Shown here: piece after piece, positions 23,458 to 31,655 of the stretch
Layout: every line of letters begins with the position of its first letter
How positions within the stretch are numbered: the first letter of the stretch is position 1
Translations under genes and position numbers: made by a program
The notes under the pieces: generated by a model
Databases searched by the model: none
Told to the model about the DNA's origin: nothing
The model's input: the letters and a program-made list of their open reading frames with translations, nothing else
Source of the DNA: an uncultured Eubacteriales bacterium
Lineage (GTDB): Bacteria; Bacillota; Clostridia; Christensenellales; Aristaeellaceae
Direction: 5' to 3'
DNA: 64,000 nucleotides
NCBI GenBank assembly: GCA_902765735.1
Contig: CACXBB010000006.1
Span: 13,380-77,379 of the forward strand

Positions 23458-25125
23458 TCACTTCTTCACGATGTACTTGCGCACGTCGATGGAGACGGCC
23501 AGTATGATGATCAGGCCGCGGATGATGTACTGGATGTACGGGTTGACGCCCAGGAACTGCAGCGCGTACACGATGGCCTGCAGTATGATCGCGCCGATCA
23601 CGACGCCCTGTATGGTGCCGACGCCGCCGGAGAACGACACGCCGCCGACCACGACCGCGCTGATGGCGTCGGTCTCGTAGTTCAGGCCGGTGTTCGCGCC
23701 GACGGAGGTGATGCGGGCCGCCTCCAGGAAGGAGGAGATGCCGTAGAGCACGCCGGCCATCAGGTACACCAGCATGATGGTCTTGGCCACGTTGACGCCG
23801 GAGACCGCGGCGGCCTCGGTGTTGCCGCCCACGGCGAACATGTTCTTGCCCAGCGTGGTCTTGTTCCAGATGACCCACACGATCACGGCCAGTATGGCGA
23901 AGTAGATGACCACCACGGGGATGCGCACGGAGCCGATGTTGAACGCGCCGGCGGCAACGTTCAGGAAGCCCTGGTCAAAGGTGGACAGGGCCTGCGCCGT
24001 GCCGGAGGGCTGGGACTCGATGTAGAGGCAGTTGGCGCCGTAGGCGATCAGCTGGGTGCCCAGGGTGACGATGAAGGCGTGCAGGTGCAGCTTGGCCACG
24101 CCGAAGCCGTTGATCATGCTGAACAGCACGGCCACCGCCATGGAGGAGAACAGCGGTATGAGCAGCATGATGCCGCTCATGGGCTGAACGATCGTGGGGA
24201 ACATGCGGGAGGCGTAGCTGGCGGACTGCACCAGCGACGCGGTGACCGCGGCGGACAGGCCCAGCACGCGGCCGATGGACAGGTCCGTGCCGGCCAGCAC
24301 GATCAGGCCCGCGCAGCCCAGGGCCAGTATGCCCTTGGTGGAGGCGTTCTGCAGGATGTTCAGTATGTTGGACATCGACAGGAAGTTGGGCCGGATGATC
24401 GACACGATGATCAGTATCAGGCCCAGTATGATGAACAGCGCGTAGTTCAGCAGGAAGGCGGTGATCCTCTCCACCTTGGGGTTCGCCGCGCGGGTGCGGG
24501 CCCGGGGCTTCAGGCTCATGGCGAGGATCAGGAAGTAGGCCCCCGCCGCCACGATCAGTATGATGCCCACGAACATCATCGGCACGGCGTTGGTCATGTG
24601 GCTGTTGTTCAGTATGCCGGGCACGGCCTCGCGGTAGAGCCCGATGAGCGCGGTGTTTGCCTCGAGCTCGGCGAAGGCCGCCTCGTCCACGCCCACCGCC
24701 TGGAGGACGTAATCCTTCTTCATCTGATCGAAGCGGGCGGCGTCCTTCACCAGATCGGCGTAGTTCTCCTCGGTGATGGTCTCGTCCACGCCGTGGGCGA
24801 ACTCAAGCAGCGTGTCGCGGTCCTTCGAGGCCGCCACGGCGGTCTCGTAGTTCGCGCGGGCGTCCACCGCGGCGTCCACCTTCGCGGCGTTCACGCCCAG
24901 GCCCTTCAGAAAGCCCTTGACCCTGTCCGCGCCGATGTCGTTGACATTGCCCACGGTCGTCAGCGTGGACGGGTCCTGTATGAAGCCCATGGCGTCCTTC
25001 TTGTTGGAGCCCATCATGGCGGCGGCGTTGTCGTAGATGTTGCGGCCGGTGACGCCGTAGGCCGTCAGCGCGATGCCGATGATCAGCACGACCAGCATGA
25101 CGATGCTGGAGATTCTCTTTTTCAT
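23458..25125 (-). CDS. mglC: Galactose/methyl-galactoside-type ABC transporter permease with N-terminal insert
   Basis: 555 aa, about 200 longer than E. coli MglC. The C-terminal 340 residues are a normal BPD_transp_2 permease (LALGCAGLIVLAGTDLSIGRVLGLSA; ISAVVVGGVSFSGGVGTIQGVVIGA). The N-terminus has one helix (residues 6-25), then about 150 hydrophilic, probably extracytoplasmic residues (AAMMGSNKKDAMGFIQDPST...), then a second helix near 178-200 before the permease core. The transporter imports a hexose such as galactose or glucose. It lies downstream of mglA with a 21-bp gap. The extra domain has no match that I recognise. Confidence 0.88.
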   Translation of the reverse strand: MKKRISSIVMLVVLIIGIALTAYGVTGRNIYDNAAAMMGSNKKDAMGFIQDPSTLTTVGNVNDIGADRVKGFLKGLGVNAAKVDAAVDARANYETAVAASKDRDTLLEFAHGVDETITEENYADLVKDAARFDQMKKDYVLQAVGVDEAAFAELEANTALIGLYREAVPGILNNSHMTNAVPMMFVGIILIVAAGAYFLILAMSLKPRARTRAANPKVERITAFLLNYALFIILGLILIIVSIIRPNFLSMSNILNILQNASTKGILALGCAGLIVLAGTDLSIGRVLGLSAAVTASLVQSASYASRMFPTIVQPMSGIMLLIPLFSSMAVAVLFSMINGFGVAKLHLHAFIVTLGTQLIAYGANCLYIESQPSGTAQALSTFDQGFLNVAAGAFNIGSVRIPVVVIYFAILAVIVWVIWNKTTLGKNMFAVGGNTEAAAVSGVNVAKTIMLVYLMAGVLYGISSFLEAARITSVGANTGLNYETDAISAVVVGGVSFSGGVGTIQGVVIGAIILQAIVYALQFLGVNPYIQYIIRGLIIILAVSIDVRKYIVKK

Positions 25126-25146
25126 CGTTGTTACCCTCCAAACGCT

Positions 25147-26664
25147 TTACACATACTTGGCAGCCAGTGCCATGATCTTTTCCTGTTCGCCGGGGATGCC
25201 GCCGAAGTCCACGCCGCGCTCCACGATGCCGGCCAGCCGTCCGTTGGACATGACCAGTATCCGGTCGCAGATGCCCAGCAGCTCGGGCATTTCGGAGGAA
25301 ACCATCATGACGCCCTTCCCCTGTTCGGCCAGGTTCAGGATCAGCTCGTAGATCTCATACTTGGAACCGACGTCGATGCCGCGCGTCGGCTCGTCCAGCA
25401 GCAACACGTCCGGCTTGGTCAGCAGCCAGCGGCCGATGATGACCTTCTGCTGGTTGCCGCCGGAGAGGCTCTTGATGTGGGTGCGCTGGGACGGCGTCTT
25501 GACGCTCATGGAGTCGATGACCCACTCGGTATCCTTGGCCATCCTGCTGCTCGACAGAAGCGGCTTGCCGTAGGCGTTGACGTTGGCGATGATGGAGTTG
25601 AACAGTATGCTGGCCTCGCCGAATATGCCGGTGGCGCGGCGCTCCTCGGTGATGAGGGCGAAGCCGTTGGCGCGGGCCTCGTCGGTGGTGACGTTCTCGA
25701 TGCGCTTGCCCCGCATGTCGACCTCGCCGCCGCCCTTGGTGAAGTAGCCGAACAGCGTGTTCAGAAGCTCCGTGCGCCTCGAACCCACCAGGCCGGCCAC
25801 GCCCAGCACCTCGCCCTCGTGGAGCTGGAAGCTCACGTCGTGGCAGGTGGGCTCGTACATGCCGGTCAGGTTCTTCACGTCCAACAGCACCTTGCCCGGA
25901 TGGTTGTTCTTGGGCGGGAAGCGGTTGGACATCTCGCGGTTGACCATCAGGCGGATGATGGTGTCGGTGTCCAGCTCCTTTGCGGGGCGGGTGGCCACCC
26001 ACTGGCCGTCGCGCATGATGGTCACGTCGTTTGAGATGCGCAGGATCTCGTCCATCTTGTGGGAGATGTAGATGATGCCCACGCCGTCGGCCGTCAGCCG
26101 GTTCATGATGCGGAACAGGTGCTCCACCTCGTCCTCCGTCAGCGACGAGGTGGGCTCGTCCAGCACCAGTATGCGGGCGTTGTAGGAGACCGCCTTGGCG
26201 ATCTCCACCATCTGCCGCTTGGAAACGGACAGCGTGCCGATGATGGCGCGGGGGTCCACGTCGATCTCCAGCTTTTCAAAGACCGCCTTGGTCTCCTGGT
26301 ACATCCTGCGGGAATCCACCGTGCCCAGCTTCGTCTTGGGGAAGCGCCCCAGGAACACGTTTTCCATGACGGAGCGCCGAAGCACCTGGTTCAACTCCTG
26401 GTGCACCATGGCCACGCCGTTGTCCAGCGCGTCGCGGGGACTCGTAAAGGTGACCGGCTGGCCGTTCATGGTAATGGTGCCGCCGTCACGGGTGTAAATG
26501 CCAAACAGGCACTTCATCAGCGTTGACTTGCCGGCGCCGTTTTCGCCCATCAACGCATGAACCGTGCCCGCCTTCAGTTGCAGCTTTGCGTGATCCAGCG
26601 CCTTGACGCCGGGAAACTGCTTTTCAATATCCAGCATCTCAAGCAGATACTGCTGTTCGGACAT
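25147..26664 (-). CDS. mglA: Galactose/methyl-galactoside ABC transporter ATP-binding protein
   Basis: 505 aa, two fused ATPase domains. The first has Walker [10 protein letters not shown] at about residue 40, signature [16 protein letters not shown], and Walker [12 protein letters not shown]. The second has [17 protein letters not shown] and [18 protein letters not shown] with a degenerate Walker A ([11 protein letters not shown]), as usual in the MglA/RbsA family. It powers sugar import. It sits between mglB and mglC in the operon order mglB-mglA-mglC. Confidence 0.93.
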   Translation of the reverse strand: MSEQQYLLEMLDIEKQFPGVKALDHAKLQLKAGTVHALMGENGAGKSTLMKCLFGIYTRDGGTITMNGQPVTFTSPRDALDNGVAMVHQELNQVLRRSVMENVFLGRFPKTKLGTVDSRRMYQETKAVFEKLEIDVDPRAIIGTLSVSKRQMVEIAKAVSYNARILVLDEPTSSLTEDEVEHLFRIMNRLTADGVGIIYISHKMDEILRISNDVTIMRDGQWVATRPAKELDTDTIIRLMVNREMSNRFPPKNNHPGKVLLDVKNLTGMYEPTCHDVSFQLHEGEVLGVAGLVGSRRTELLNTLFGYFTKGGGEVDMRGKRIENVTTDEARANGFALITEERRATGIFGEASILFNSIIANVNAYGKPLLSSSRMAKDTEWVIDSMSVKTPSQRTHIKSLSGGNQQKVIIGRWLLTKPDVLLLDEPTRGIDVGSKYEIYELILNLAEQGKGVMMVSSEMPELLGICDRILVMSNGRLAGIVERGVDFGGIPGEQEKIMALAAKYV

Positions 26665-26727
26665 GATTTACCTCACCACTTTTCGCCGAATTCGTATTAT
26701 ACATCGCCTCATAGAGGCGCCACTCTG

Positions 26728-26766
26728 CCGCCCATCCCGCGGACGGGCGGCACAATGCCGCCCCTA
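26728..26766. repeat. Partial repeat family A core
   Basis: GCCGCCCATCCCGCGGACGG then GGCGGCACAATGCCGCCCCTAC: the inner module of family A without the outer GGCTGTCTCA arms, in the mglB-mglA gap. Confidence 0.65.
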
Positions 26767-26778
26767 CGCAATCTCAAA

Positions 26779-26810
26779 TCGGTTCCGGCGACCGAGGTCG
26801 CCGGAACCGA
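26779..26810. terminator. Strong hairpin between mglB and mglA
   Basis: 15-bp perfect arms TCGGTTCCGGCGACC and GGTCGCCGGAACCGA with almost no loop and no U-run. It is probably a post-binding-protein stabilising or attenuating hairpin that keeps mglB transcripts more abundant than mglAC; not a classical terminator. Confidence 0.6.
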
Positions 26811-26843
26811 CAGATCGGAGTGTGCAACTGATTTGTCGAACAA

Positions 26844-27890
26844 TCAGCCCACGTTCTCCTGGGTGATCTTGGCATACGGAATGAAGGTGGACACGCCGTC
26901 GTCGTTCAGCTTGTACTGATCCAGGCCGTCGATCCACTTGCCGTTGATCAGGTAGTTCATCGCAAACCGGATGTTGGCCTCGCCCATGGCGTCGCCGTCC
27001 TGCTTGACGGTAGCGGTCATCTTGCCGGCCTTGATGGCCTCGATGGCCTCGTCCACGGCGTCAACGCCGATGACGGTGATGCAGGGGTCGCCCTCGTTGC
27101 CGGTGTTGTAGCCGGACTGGTTCAGCGCGGCGATGACGCCGGTCGCCATCTGGTCGTTGTTGGCGAAGACCAGCTCGATCTCCGGATGGGCCGCCCAAGT
27201 GGCCAGCATCTTCTCCTGAGCCTGCGCGGTATCCCAGTTGGCGACGATCCAGTCGTCAACCACCATCTCCATGGGCACGCCCAGGGCCTCGGCGGTCTCC
27301 TGAGAGTACTGGGAACGGGCAATGGCTTCGGCGTTGTTCGGTTCGCCCTCGAACTCGACGAACTGCACCTTGCCGTCGCCGTTCAGGTCGATCTTGGAGG
27401 GATCGGCAGTCCACAGGTCATACAGGATCTCGCCCTGCATGTCGCCGGCCTCGCGGGCCAGGGTGCCGATGAAGAAGGAACCGGAGTCCTTCACCACGGA
27501 GTCATAGGTCTCGTCCGTCGGGGGCTTGTTGTAGAACAGGAAGGGGATGCCCGCATCCTTGAACAGATCCACGAGGGTCTGGCCGGAAGCGACCTCAGCC
27601 AGGTTGATGATGACGAAGTCGGGGTTCTCGCCCACGATCTGGGTCGCCTGCTCCTTCTGCTTGCCCATATCGTCGGCGGCGTCGTACATGGTGAGGTTGA
27701 TCTTGCAGCCCAGCTCCTGACCGACCAGCTCGGCCCACTTGGTCATGCCCTGACGGACGGAAGAGCCGTAGGCATCGTCAAACTTCCAGACGAGCACGCG
27801 CACGTCGTACTCATCCTTCATCTCCGCCATCGCGGAGAAGCAAGACAGCGCCAGCATGACTGCCAGCATGATAACCAGGACTTTCTTCAT
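26844..27890 (-). CDS. mglB: Galactose/glucose-binding lipoprotein-like substrate-binding protein
   Basis: 348 aa. A signal peptide MKKVLVIMLAVMLALSCFSAMA precedes a periplasmic-binding fold. The EF-hand-like loop DLNGDGKVQFVEFEGEPNN is the calcium site of MglB-type galactose/glucose-binding proteins, and VFANNDQMATGVIAALNQSG and VIGVDAVDEAIEAIKAGKMT are family segments. It captures the sugar outside the membrane and delivers it to MglA/MglC. The ATG at 27890 follows AAGGAGG. An upstream ATG (27971) is in frame but would bury the signal peptide. Confidence 0.92.
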   Translation of the reverse strand: MKKVLVIMLAVMLALSCFSAMAEMKDEYDVRVLVWKFDDAYGSSVRQGMTKWAELVGQELGCKINLTMYDAADDMGKQKEQATQIVGENPDFVIINLAEVASGQTLVDLFKDAGIPFLFYNKPPTDETYDSVVKDSGSFFIGTLAREAGDMQGEILYDLWTADPSKIDLNGDGKVQFVEFEGEPNNAEAIARSQYSQETAEALGVPMEMVVDDWIVANWDTAQAQEKMLATWAAHPEIELVFANNDQMATGVIAALNQSGYNTGNEGDPCITVIGVDAVDEAIEAIKAGKMTATVKQDGDAMGEANIRFAMNYLINGKWIDGLDQYKLNDDGVSTFIPYAKITQENVG

Positions 27891-27995
27891 TACGGTTACC
27901 TCCTTGTTTTTTGCGTTATAACAGAGGGCGGAGGCCCTCAGATAACCACCGGGATGTCCAAATACCTTCATATTCCCCTAATCTCTACTTAAAAG

Positions 27996-28024
27996 AGTAT
28001 AGCATTCGACCATGAAATTGTCAA
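27996..28024 (-). promoter_or_regulatory. Sigma-A promoter of the mgl operon
   Basis: On the minus strand TTGACA (28019-28024), 17 bp, TATACT (27996-28001), about 105 bp before the mglB ATG. Nearly consensus, so a repressor or attenuation is likely to modulate it. Confidence 0.85.
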
Positions 28025-28103
28025 TATGCGTCGTCGGATTTTGTACTTTTTCACATGATATCTGTGTAATTGAATACAAATGGCAAAGAATGAGAATAAT
28101 ACA

Positions 28104-28149
28104 TATTTCAACAGTAAAATACCGACGTCGGTATTTTACTGTTGAAATA
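28104..28149. repeat. Perfect 46-bp palindrome
   Basis: Arms TATTTCAACAGTAAAATACC continuing GAC and the exact complement, centred between 28126 and 28127 (GTCGGTATTTTACTGTTGAA...). There is no loop. It is AT-rich in contrast to its surroundings and lies between the end of spoIVB and the mgl promoter. It could be an operator, a terminator or a repeat remnant. Confidence 0.85.
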
Positions 28150-28151
28150 AT

Positions 28152-28175
28152 GAAGCGCGGGACTTTACGTCCCGC
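28152..28175 (-). terminator. Hairpin after spoIVB
   Basis: GCGCGGGAC / GTCCCGCGC with a 5-nt loop directly after the spoIVB stop; the run after it on the minus strand is T-rich but broken (TTCATTATTTC). Probable terminator of spoIVB. Confidence 0.6.
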
Positions 28176-28185
28176 GCCCGCTGCC

Positions 28186-29412
28186 TCACGCCGCCGCCGA
28201 CTCCAGCATGGATTCCAGGCTGATGGCGTAGCCCATCCTGGGGTCGTTGACCATCACGTGGGTCACCGCGCCGATCAGCTTGCCGTCCTGTATGATGGGG
28301 CTGCCCGACATGCCCTGCACGATGCCGCCGGTCTTTTCGATCAGCGCCGCGTCCGTCACTTTTATCACCATGTCCCGGGCGTCCCCGCCACGGTCGTTTA
28401 AGCGCACGATCTCACAGCCGTACTCGCCCACCTCGCCGCCGTCCACCGTGGTCAGCAGCGTGGCCGGGCCGGTGTGGATCTCGCGCCTGGGGGCCACCGG
28501 CAGCCCCTCGGGGTAGTGTGAACTGACCGTCTGAACGTCCATGCTGCCGAATATGCCCCGGCCCGTGTTGCGCTCCACTTCGCCGATGGCCGTCGGGTGG
28601 AACACGAAATCCCCCGTCAGCTCCCCCGGCGCGCCCTGGGCGCTGGGCGACACGTCCACCACCCGGTTTTCATACAGCTCCCCCCGCCCCACGGGCATGG
28701 TGACGCTGGTGTCCACGTCGGTGATGGCGTGCCCCAGTGCCCCGAACAGGCCCGTCTCGGGGTCGGTAAAGGTCAGGGTGCCCACTCCGGCGGTGCTGTC
28801 GCGCACCCACGCGCCCAGCCGCCAGTGCCCGTCGCGGCCGTCCAGCGCGGGGGTGACGTCCTTCGTCATGCGCTCGCCGCTGCGCTCGACGTCCAGCCGA
28901 AGCGTCTCGCCGCCGTCCACCATCCCGGTGAGCGCCTTCGCGCTTTCGACCGACTGTCCGTTCACCTTTTTGATGATGTCCCCCGTCCTGATGCCCGCCG
29001 CGCGGATGGGGCTGGGCGTCTGTCCCAGGTCGGAGGCCCCCACCACGATCACGCCCTCGGTGTCGATGGCGATGCCCACGGACTGTCCCCCGGGCATCAG
29101 CACCCGCTCCGGCTCCACCGACACGTTCACGGTCTTGACGGGCAGCACCCCCAGCAGGCTGTAGGTCAGCCGCGCGCTGCCCGCGTCCCCCGCCCGAAGC
29201 GCCATGCCGCCCGGGCCGCCGCTCAGGTCCGCGTCGCCTGAATCGACGCGCGCGCTCAGAAACGCCGCCGTGGGCATCTCCGTGGCGCTGCCGGAGCGCA
29301 CCACGATGCTGCGCGGCAGCGACGCCACCGGCGCCATGCCGCCGGAGAGCATCAGCGCGGTCACCGACGCCGCCAGCAGCGCCGTCAGCCGCCGCCTGCT
29401 CAAATCCCTCAT
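28186..29412 (-). CDS. spoIVB: SpoIVB serine peptidase (sporulation checkpoint)
   Basis: 408 aa. A membrane/signal helix near residues 10-30, a PDZ domain (GVIVVGASDLGQTPSPIRAAGIRTGDIIKKVNG), and the S55 peptidase domain with catalytic His in FGALGHAI and Ser in GMSGSPIIQDGKLIGAVTHV. SpoIVB is secreted from the forespore and cleaves SpoIVFA, releasing SpoIVFB to process pro-sigma-K; spoIVFA-spoIVFB are present at 37.9-39.4 kb. The ATG at 29412 follows GGAGGG; an ATG at 29427 overlaps the ribosome site. In most spore formers spo0A follows spoIVB; here the mgl operon does. Confidence 0.93.
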   Translation of the reverse strand: MRDLSRRRLTALLAASVTALMLSGGMAPVASLPRSIVVRSGSATEMPTAAFLSARVDSGDADLSGGPGGMALRAGDAGSARLTYSLLGVLPVKTVNVSVEPERVLMPGGQSVGIAIDTEGVIVVGASDLGQTPSPIRAAGIRTGDIIKKVNGQSVESAKALTGMVDGGETLRLDVERSGERMTKDVTPALDGRDGHWRLGAWVRDSTAGVGTLTFTDPETGLFGALGHAITDVDTSVTMPVGRGELYENRVVDVSPSAQGAPGELTGDFVFHPTAIGEVERNTGRGIFGSMDVQTVSSHYPEGLPVAPRREIHTGPATLLTTVDGGEVGEYGCEIVRLNDRGGDARDMVIKVTDAALIEKTGGIVQGMSGSPIIQDGKLIGAVTHVMVNDPRMGYAISLESMLESAAA

Positions 29413-29624
29413 GTCGCATCCCTCCATTTTCCAGCTTTGCTCGCCCCTGCATTACAGTTTCCGACAGCATGGCGCGGCATGCTGGCAATTGTGCCGCGCG
29501 GTGGGAATCCATGGCGGCGTGCGGTTGAAAAGCTCCCGGACGCGGCGGGTTGGCAATTTCTTCCTCTGTATTATGATTTTAACCGCTTTTAACCACATTT
29601 ATGCCTTTTTTGATTCAAAACCGG

Positions 29625-29653
29625 TTGCTATATTTCGATAAAGCGAGTATAAT
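29625..29653 (+). promoter_or_regulatory. Sigma-A promoter of tilS-hpt
   Basis: TTGCTA (29625-29630), 17 bp, TATAAT (29648-29653); the tilS ribosome site GGAGGG begins 14 bp later. It also shows that the frame open upstream of 29679 is not translated. Confidence 0.8.
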
Positions 29654-29678
29654 TGAAGGGATTATGGAGGGTCCTTTC

Positions 29679-31028
29679 ATGCGCAGGGAGACGATGCTTA
29701 CCCCCGATTGCTCCGCGGTGCGGGGCCGGCGGCTGCTGGTCGCGCTGTCCGGCGGCGCGGACTCGGTGGCGCTGCTGGCGATGCTCTCCCGGGCGCGGGA
29801 GGAATACGGCCTCACGCTGTTCGCCGCCCACCTGGACCACGGCATCCGCCCCGAGAGCGCCGACGACGCCGATTTCTGCCGCGAACTGTGCGCGAAGCTC
29901 GGCGTCCCGTTCCTCTGCAAGCGGGTGGACGTGCCCGCCGAGGCCGCGCGGCGTCATGTCGGCCTCGAGACGCTGGCCCGTGAGATGCGCTACGAATGGC
30001 TCCGCCAGTGCAAAGCCGAGACGCGCTCGGACTACATCGCCCTGGCACACCACATGGACGACCAGGCCGAGACGGTGCTGATGCACCTGGCCCGGGGCGC
30101 GGGCCCCGAGGGCATCGGCGGCATGCGGACGCTGTCGGGCGACCTGTACCGGCCGCTGCTTTCGTTCCGCAAGTCGGAGCTGGTCGAATACCTCAAAGCA
30201 AACGGCCTTCAGTGGCGGGAGGACTTCACCAACCTGATCGACGACAACCCCCGCAACGTCCTCCGCGCGCATGTGATCCCCGGTTTGGAGAAAAGCTATC
30301 CCCAGTTCGTCCGGGCGGCGGCGCGCTACGCACACGCCGCGCAGATCGAGAGCGACTGCCTCGCCGACCTGACGCGGGAATATCTGGAGAAGCACCGCTT
30401 CGGCGGCGACCGCCTGTCGTGGCTGGAGCTTGACGACCTGCCCCACCGGGCGGTGCTGCGGCGGGCGATCCGCGCGGCCTGTCCGGAGGAGACCGACTGG
30501 GACCGGCTCAACGCGCTGGAGGCGCTGTGCCACGCGCCCCGCGGCAGGACCGACGTCGGCAAACGGTATTTTGCCGAGCGCGCGGGCCGTCGGCTGTATT
30601 TTGTCCCGAAACGGCCCGCGGCAATCCCGCCGGCGACGCTGTGCTTAAACGGCGAGACGGCCTGCCCGGCGCTTTGCCGGATCGCCGCGACGCCCTGCGC
30701 GCCCGTCCCCATACGGGATGACCCCTGGCGGCAGGTGCTCAACGCCGCGGCGCTTGCGGGCGCGGTGGTGCGCACCCGGGAAGACGGCGACCGCATACGC
30801 CCCCTGGGCGGCGGCGACAAGCTGCTGTCGGATTACTTCATCGACAAAAAGATCGACCGGCCCCTCCGGGATCTGACGCCCCTCGTCGCCGTGGGCGGCC
30901 GCGTGCACTGGGTGTGCGGGCTGGGCATCTCGCAGGAGGCGTCGGTTAAACCCGGCGACACGGCCGTGCGGCTGGAATGTGAAAGCGATACATTACTATA
31001 CAACGGAGGTAAGCATCATGCGGAATGA
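29679..31028 (+). CDS. tilS: tRNA(Ile)-lysidine synthetase TilS
   Basis: 449 aa. The N-type ATP pyrophosphatase P-loop LSGGADSVALL is near residue 30, followed by AAHLDHGIRP and LAHHMDDQAETVLMHLARG, then a C-terminal TilS substrate-binding domain (RIRPLGGGDKLLSDYFIDKKI). It converts C34 of tRNA-Ile(CAU) to lysidine so it reads AUA. The ATG at 29679 lies 7 nt after GGAGGG. It overlaps hpt by 11 bp, and the tilS-hpt-ftsH order is conserved in Firmicutes. This enzyme is essential wherever AUA is decoded, as it is in this genome. Confidence 0.95.
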   Translation: MRRETMLTPDCSAVRGRRLLVALSGGADSVALLAMLSRAREEYGLTLFAAHLDHGIRPESADDADFCRELCAKLGVPFLCKRVDVPAEAARRHVGLETLAREMRYEWLRQCKAETRSDYIALAHHMDDQAETVLMHLARGAGPEGIGGMRTLSGDLYRPLLSFRKSELVEYLKANGLQWREDFTNLIDDNPRNVLRAHVIPGLEKSYPQFVRAAARYAHAAQIESDCLADLTREYLEKHRFGGDRLSWLELDDLPHRAVLRRAIRAACPEETDWDRLNALEALCHAPRGRTDVGKRYFAERAGRRLYFVPKRPAAIPPATLCLNGETACPALCRIAATPCAPVPIRDDPWRQVLNAAALAGAVVRTREDGDRIRPLGGGDKLLSDYFIDKKIDRPLRDLTPLVAVGGRVHWVCGLGISQEASVKPGDTAVRLECESDTLLYNGGKHHAE

Positions 31029-31566
31029 CATCGAGAGGATCATGCTGACCGAGGAACAGATCCAGAACCGCGTTAAGGAGCTGGGCGCCCGGATCACCGC
31101 GGATTACGCGGACAAGAACCCGGTGATGATCTGCATACTGAAGGGCTCCACCATGTTCTTCGCCGATCTTCTCCGGGCCATGCCCATCCGGCTGACCATG
31201 GACTTCATGGCGGTCTCCAGCTACGGCAGGAGCACCAAGTCCTCCGGCGAGGTGGAGATCCGCAAGGACCTGTCCGGCTCCATCGAGCACCGGCACGCCG
31301 TCATCGTGGAGGACATCATCGACTCCGGCTTCACCCTGAGCTACCTGACCCGCATGCTCTCCGCCCGCGGCGCGAAGTCCATCAAAATCTGCACGCTGCT
31401 GGACAAGCCCGCCCGCCGCGCCCCCGGCATCACCCTCAAGGCGGACTACTCCGGCTTTGAGATCGAGGACGCCTTCGTGGTGGGCTACGGCCTGGACTAC
31501 GACGAGGCCTACCGCAACCTGCCCTACATCGGCGTATTGAAGCCCTCCGTGTACGAAAATAACTGA
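31018..31566 (+). CDS. hpt: Hypoxanthine (guanine) phosphoribosyltransferase
   Basis: 182 aa. The PRPP-binding motif VIVEDIIDSGFTLSYL is clear, and KGSTMFFADLLR and CTLLDKPARR follow the family pattern. It salvages hypoxanthine and guanine to IMP and GMP. The ATG at 31018 sits 3-4 nt inside the end of tilS with GGAGG just upstream, so the genes overlap and are translationally coupled. An upstream in-frame start exists only as a shadow of tilS. Confidence 0.95.
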   Translation: MRNDIERIMLTEEQIQNRVKELGARITADYADKNPVMICILKGSTMFFADLLRAMPIRLTMDFMAVSSYGRSTKSSGEVEIRKDLSGSIEHRHAVIVEDIIDSGFTLSYLTRMLSARGAKSIKICTLLDKPARRAPGITLKADYSGFEIEDAFVVGYGLDYDEAYRNLPYIGVLKPSVYENN

Positions 31567-31573
31567 TTTGTAC

Positions 31574-31602
31574 TTTCATCCCGACGAAAAAACGGTTATA
31601 AT
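31574..31602 (+). promoter_or_regulatory. Possible extra promoter of ftsH
   Basis: Clear -10 TATAAT (31597-31602) with a weak -35 TTTCAT (31574-31579), spacing 17, in the 89-bp hpt-ftsH gap. ftsH may be transcribed both from here and from the tilS promoter. Confidence 0.5.
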
Positions 31603-31655
31603 ATCGCCGTAAAGCGCGGTCGCGAAACCGCGTTCCGAAAGAGAGGAACCCCGTT

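Noticed and set aside
23413..26034. Very long open frame on the plus strand (about 870 codons) across mglC and mglA
   Set aside because: It is the mirror of two well-recognised genes on the minus strand. Its translation is a run of His, Val, Gly, Arg without domain sense, as GC-rich third positions make antisense frames long.
29464..29486. CAGCATG/CATGCTG inverted repeat upstream of spoIVB as an operator
   Set aside because: Seven-bp arms in a GC-rich gap are close to chance level, and I could not identify a forespore sigma promoter next to it with confidence.
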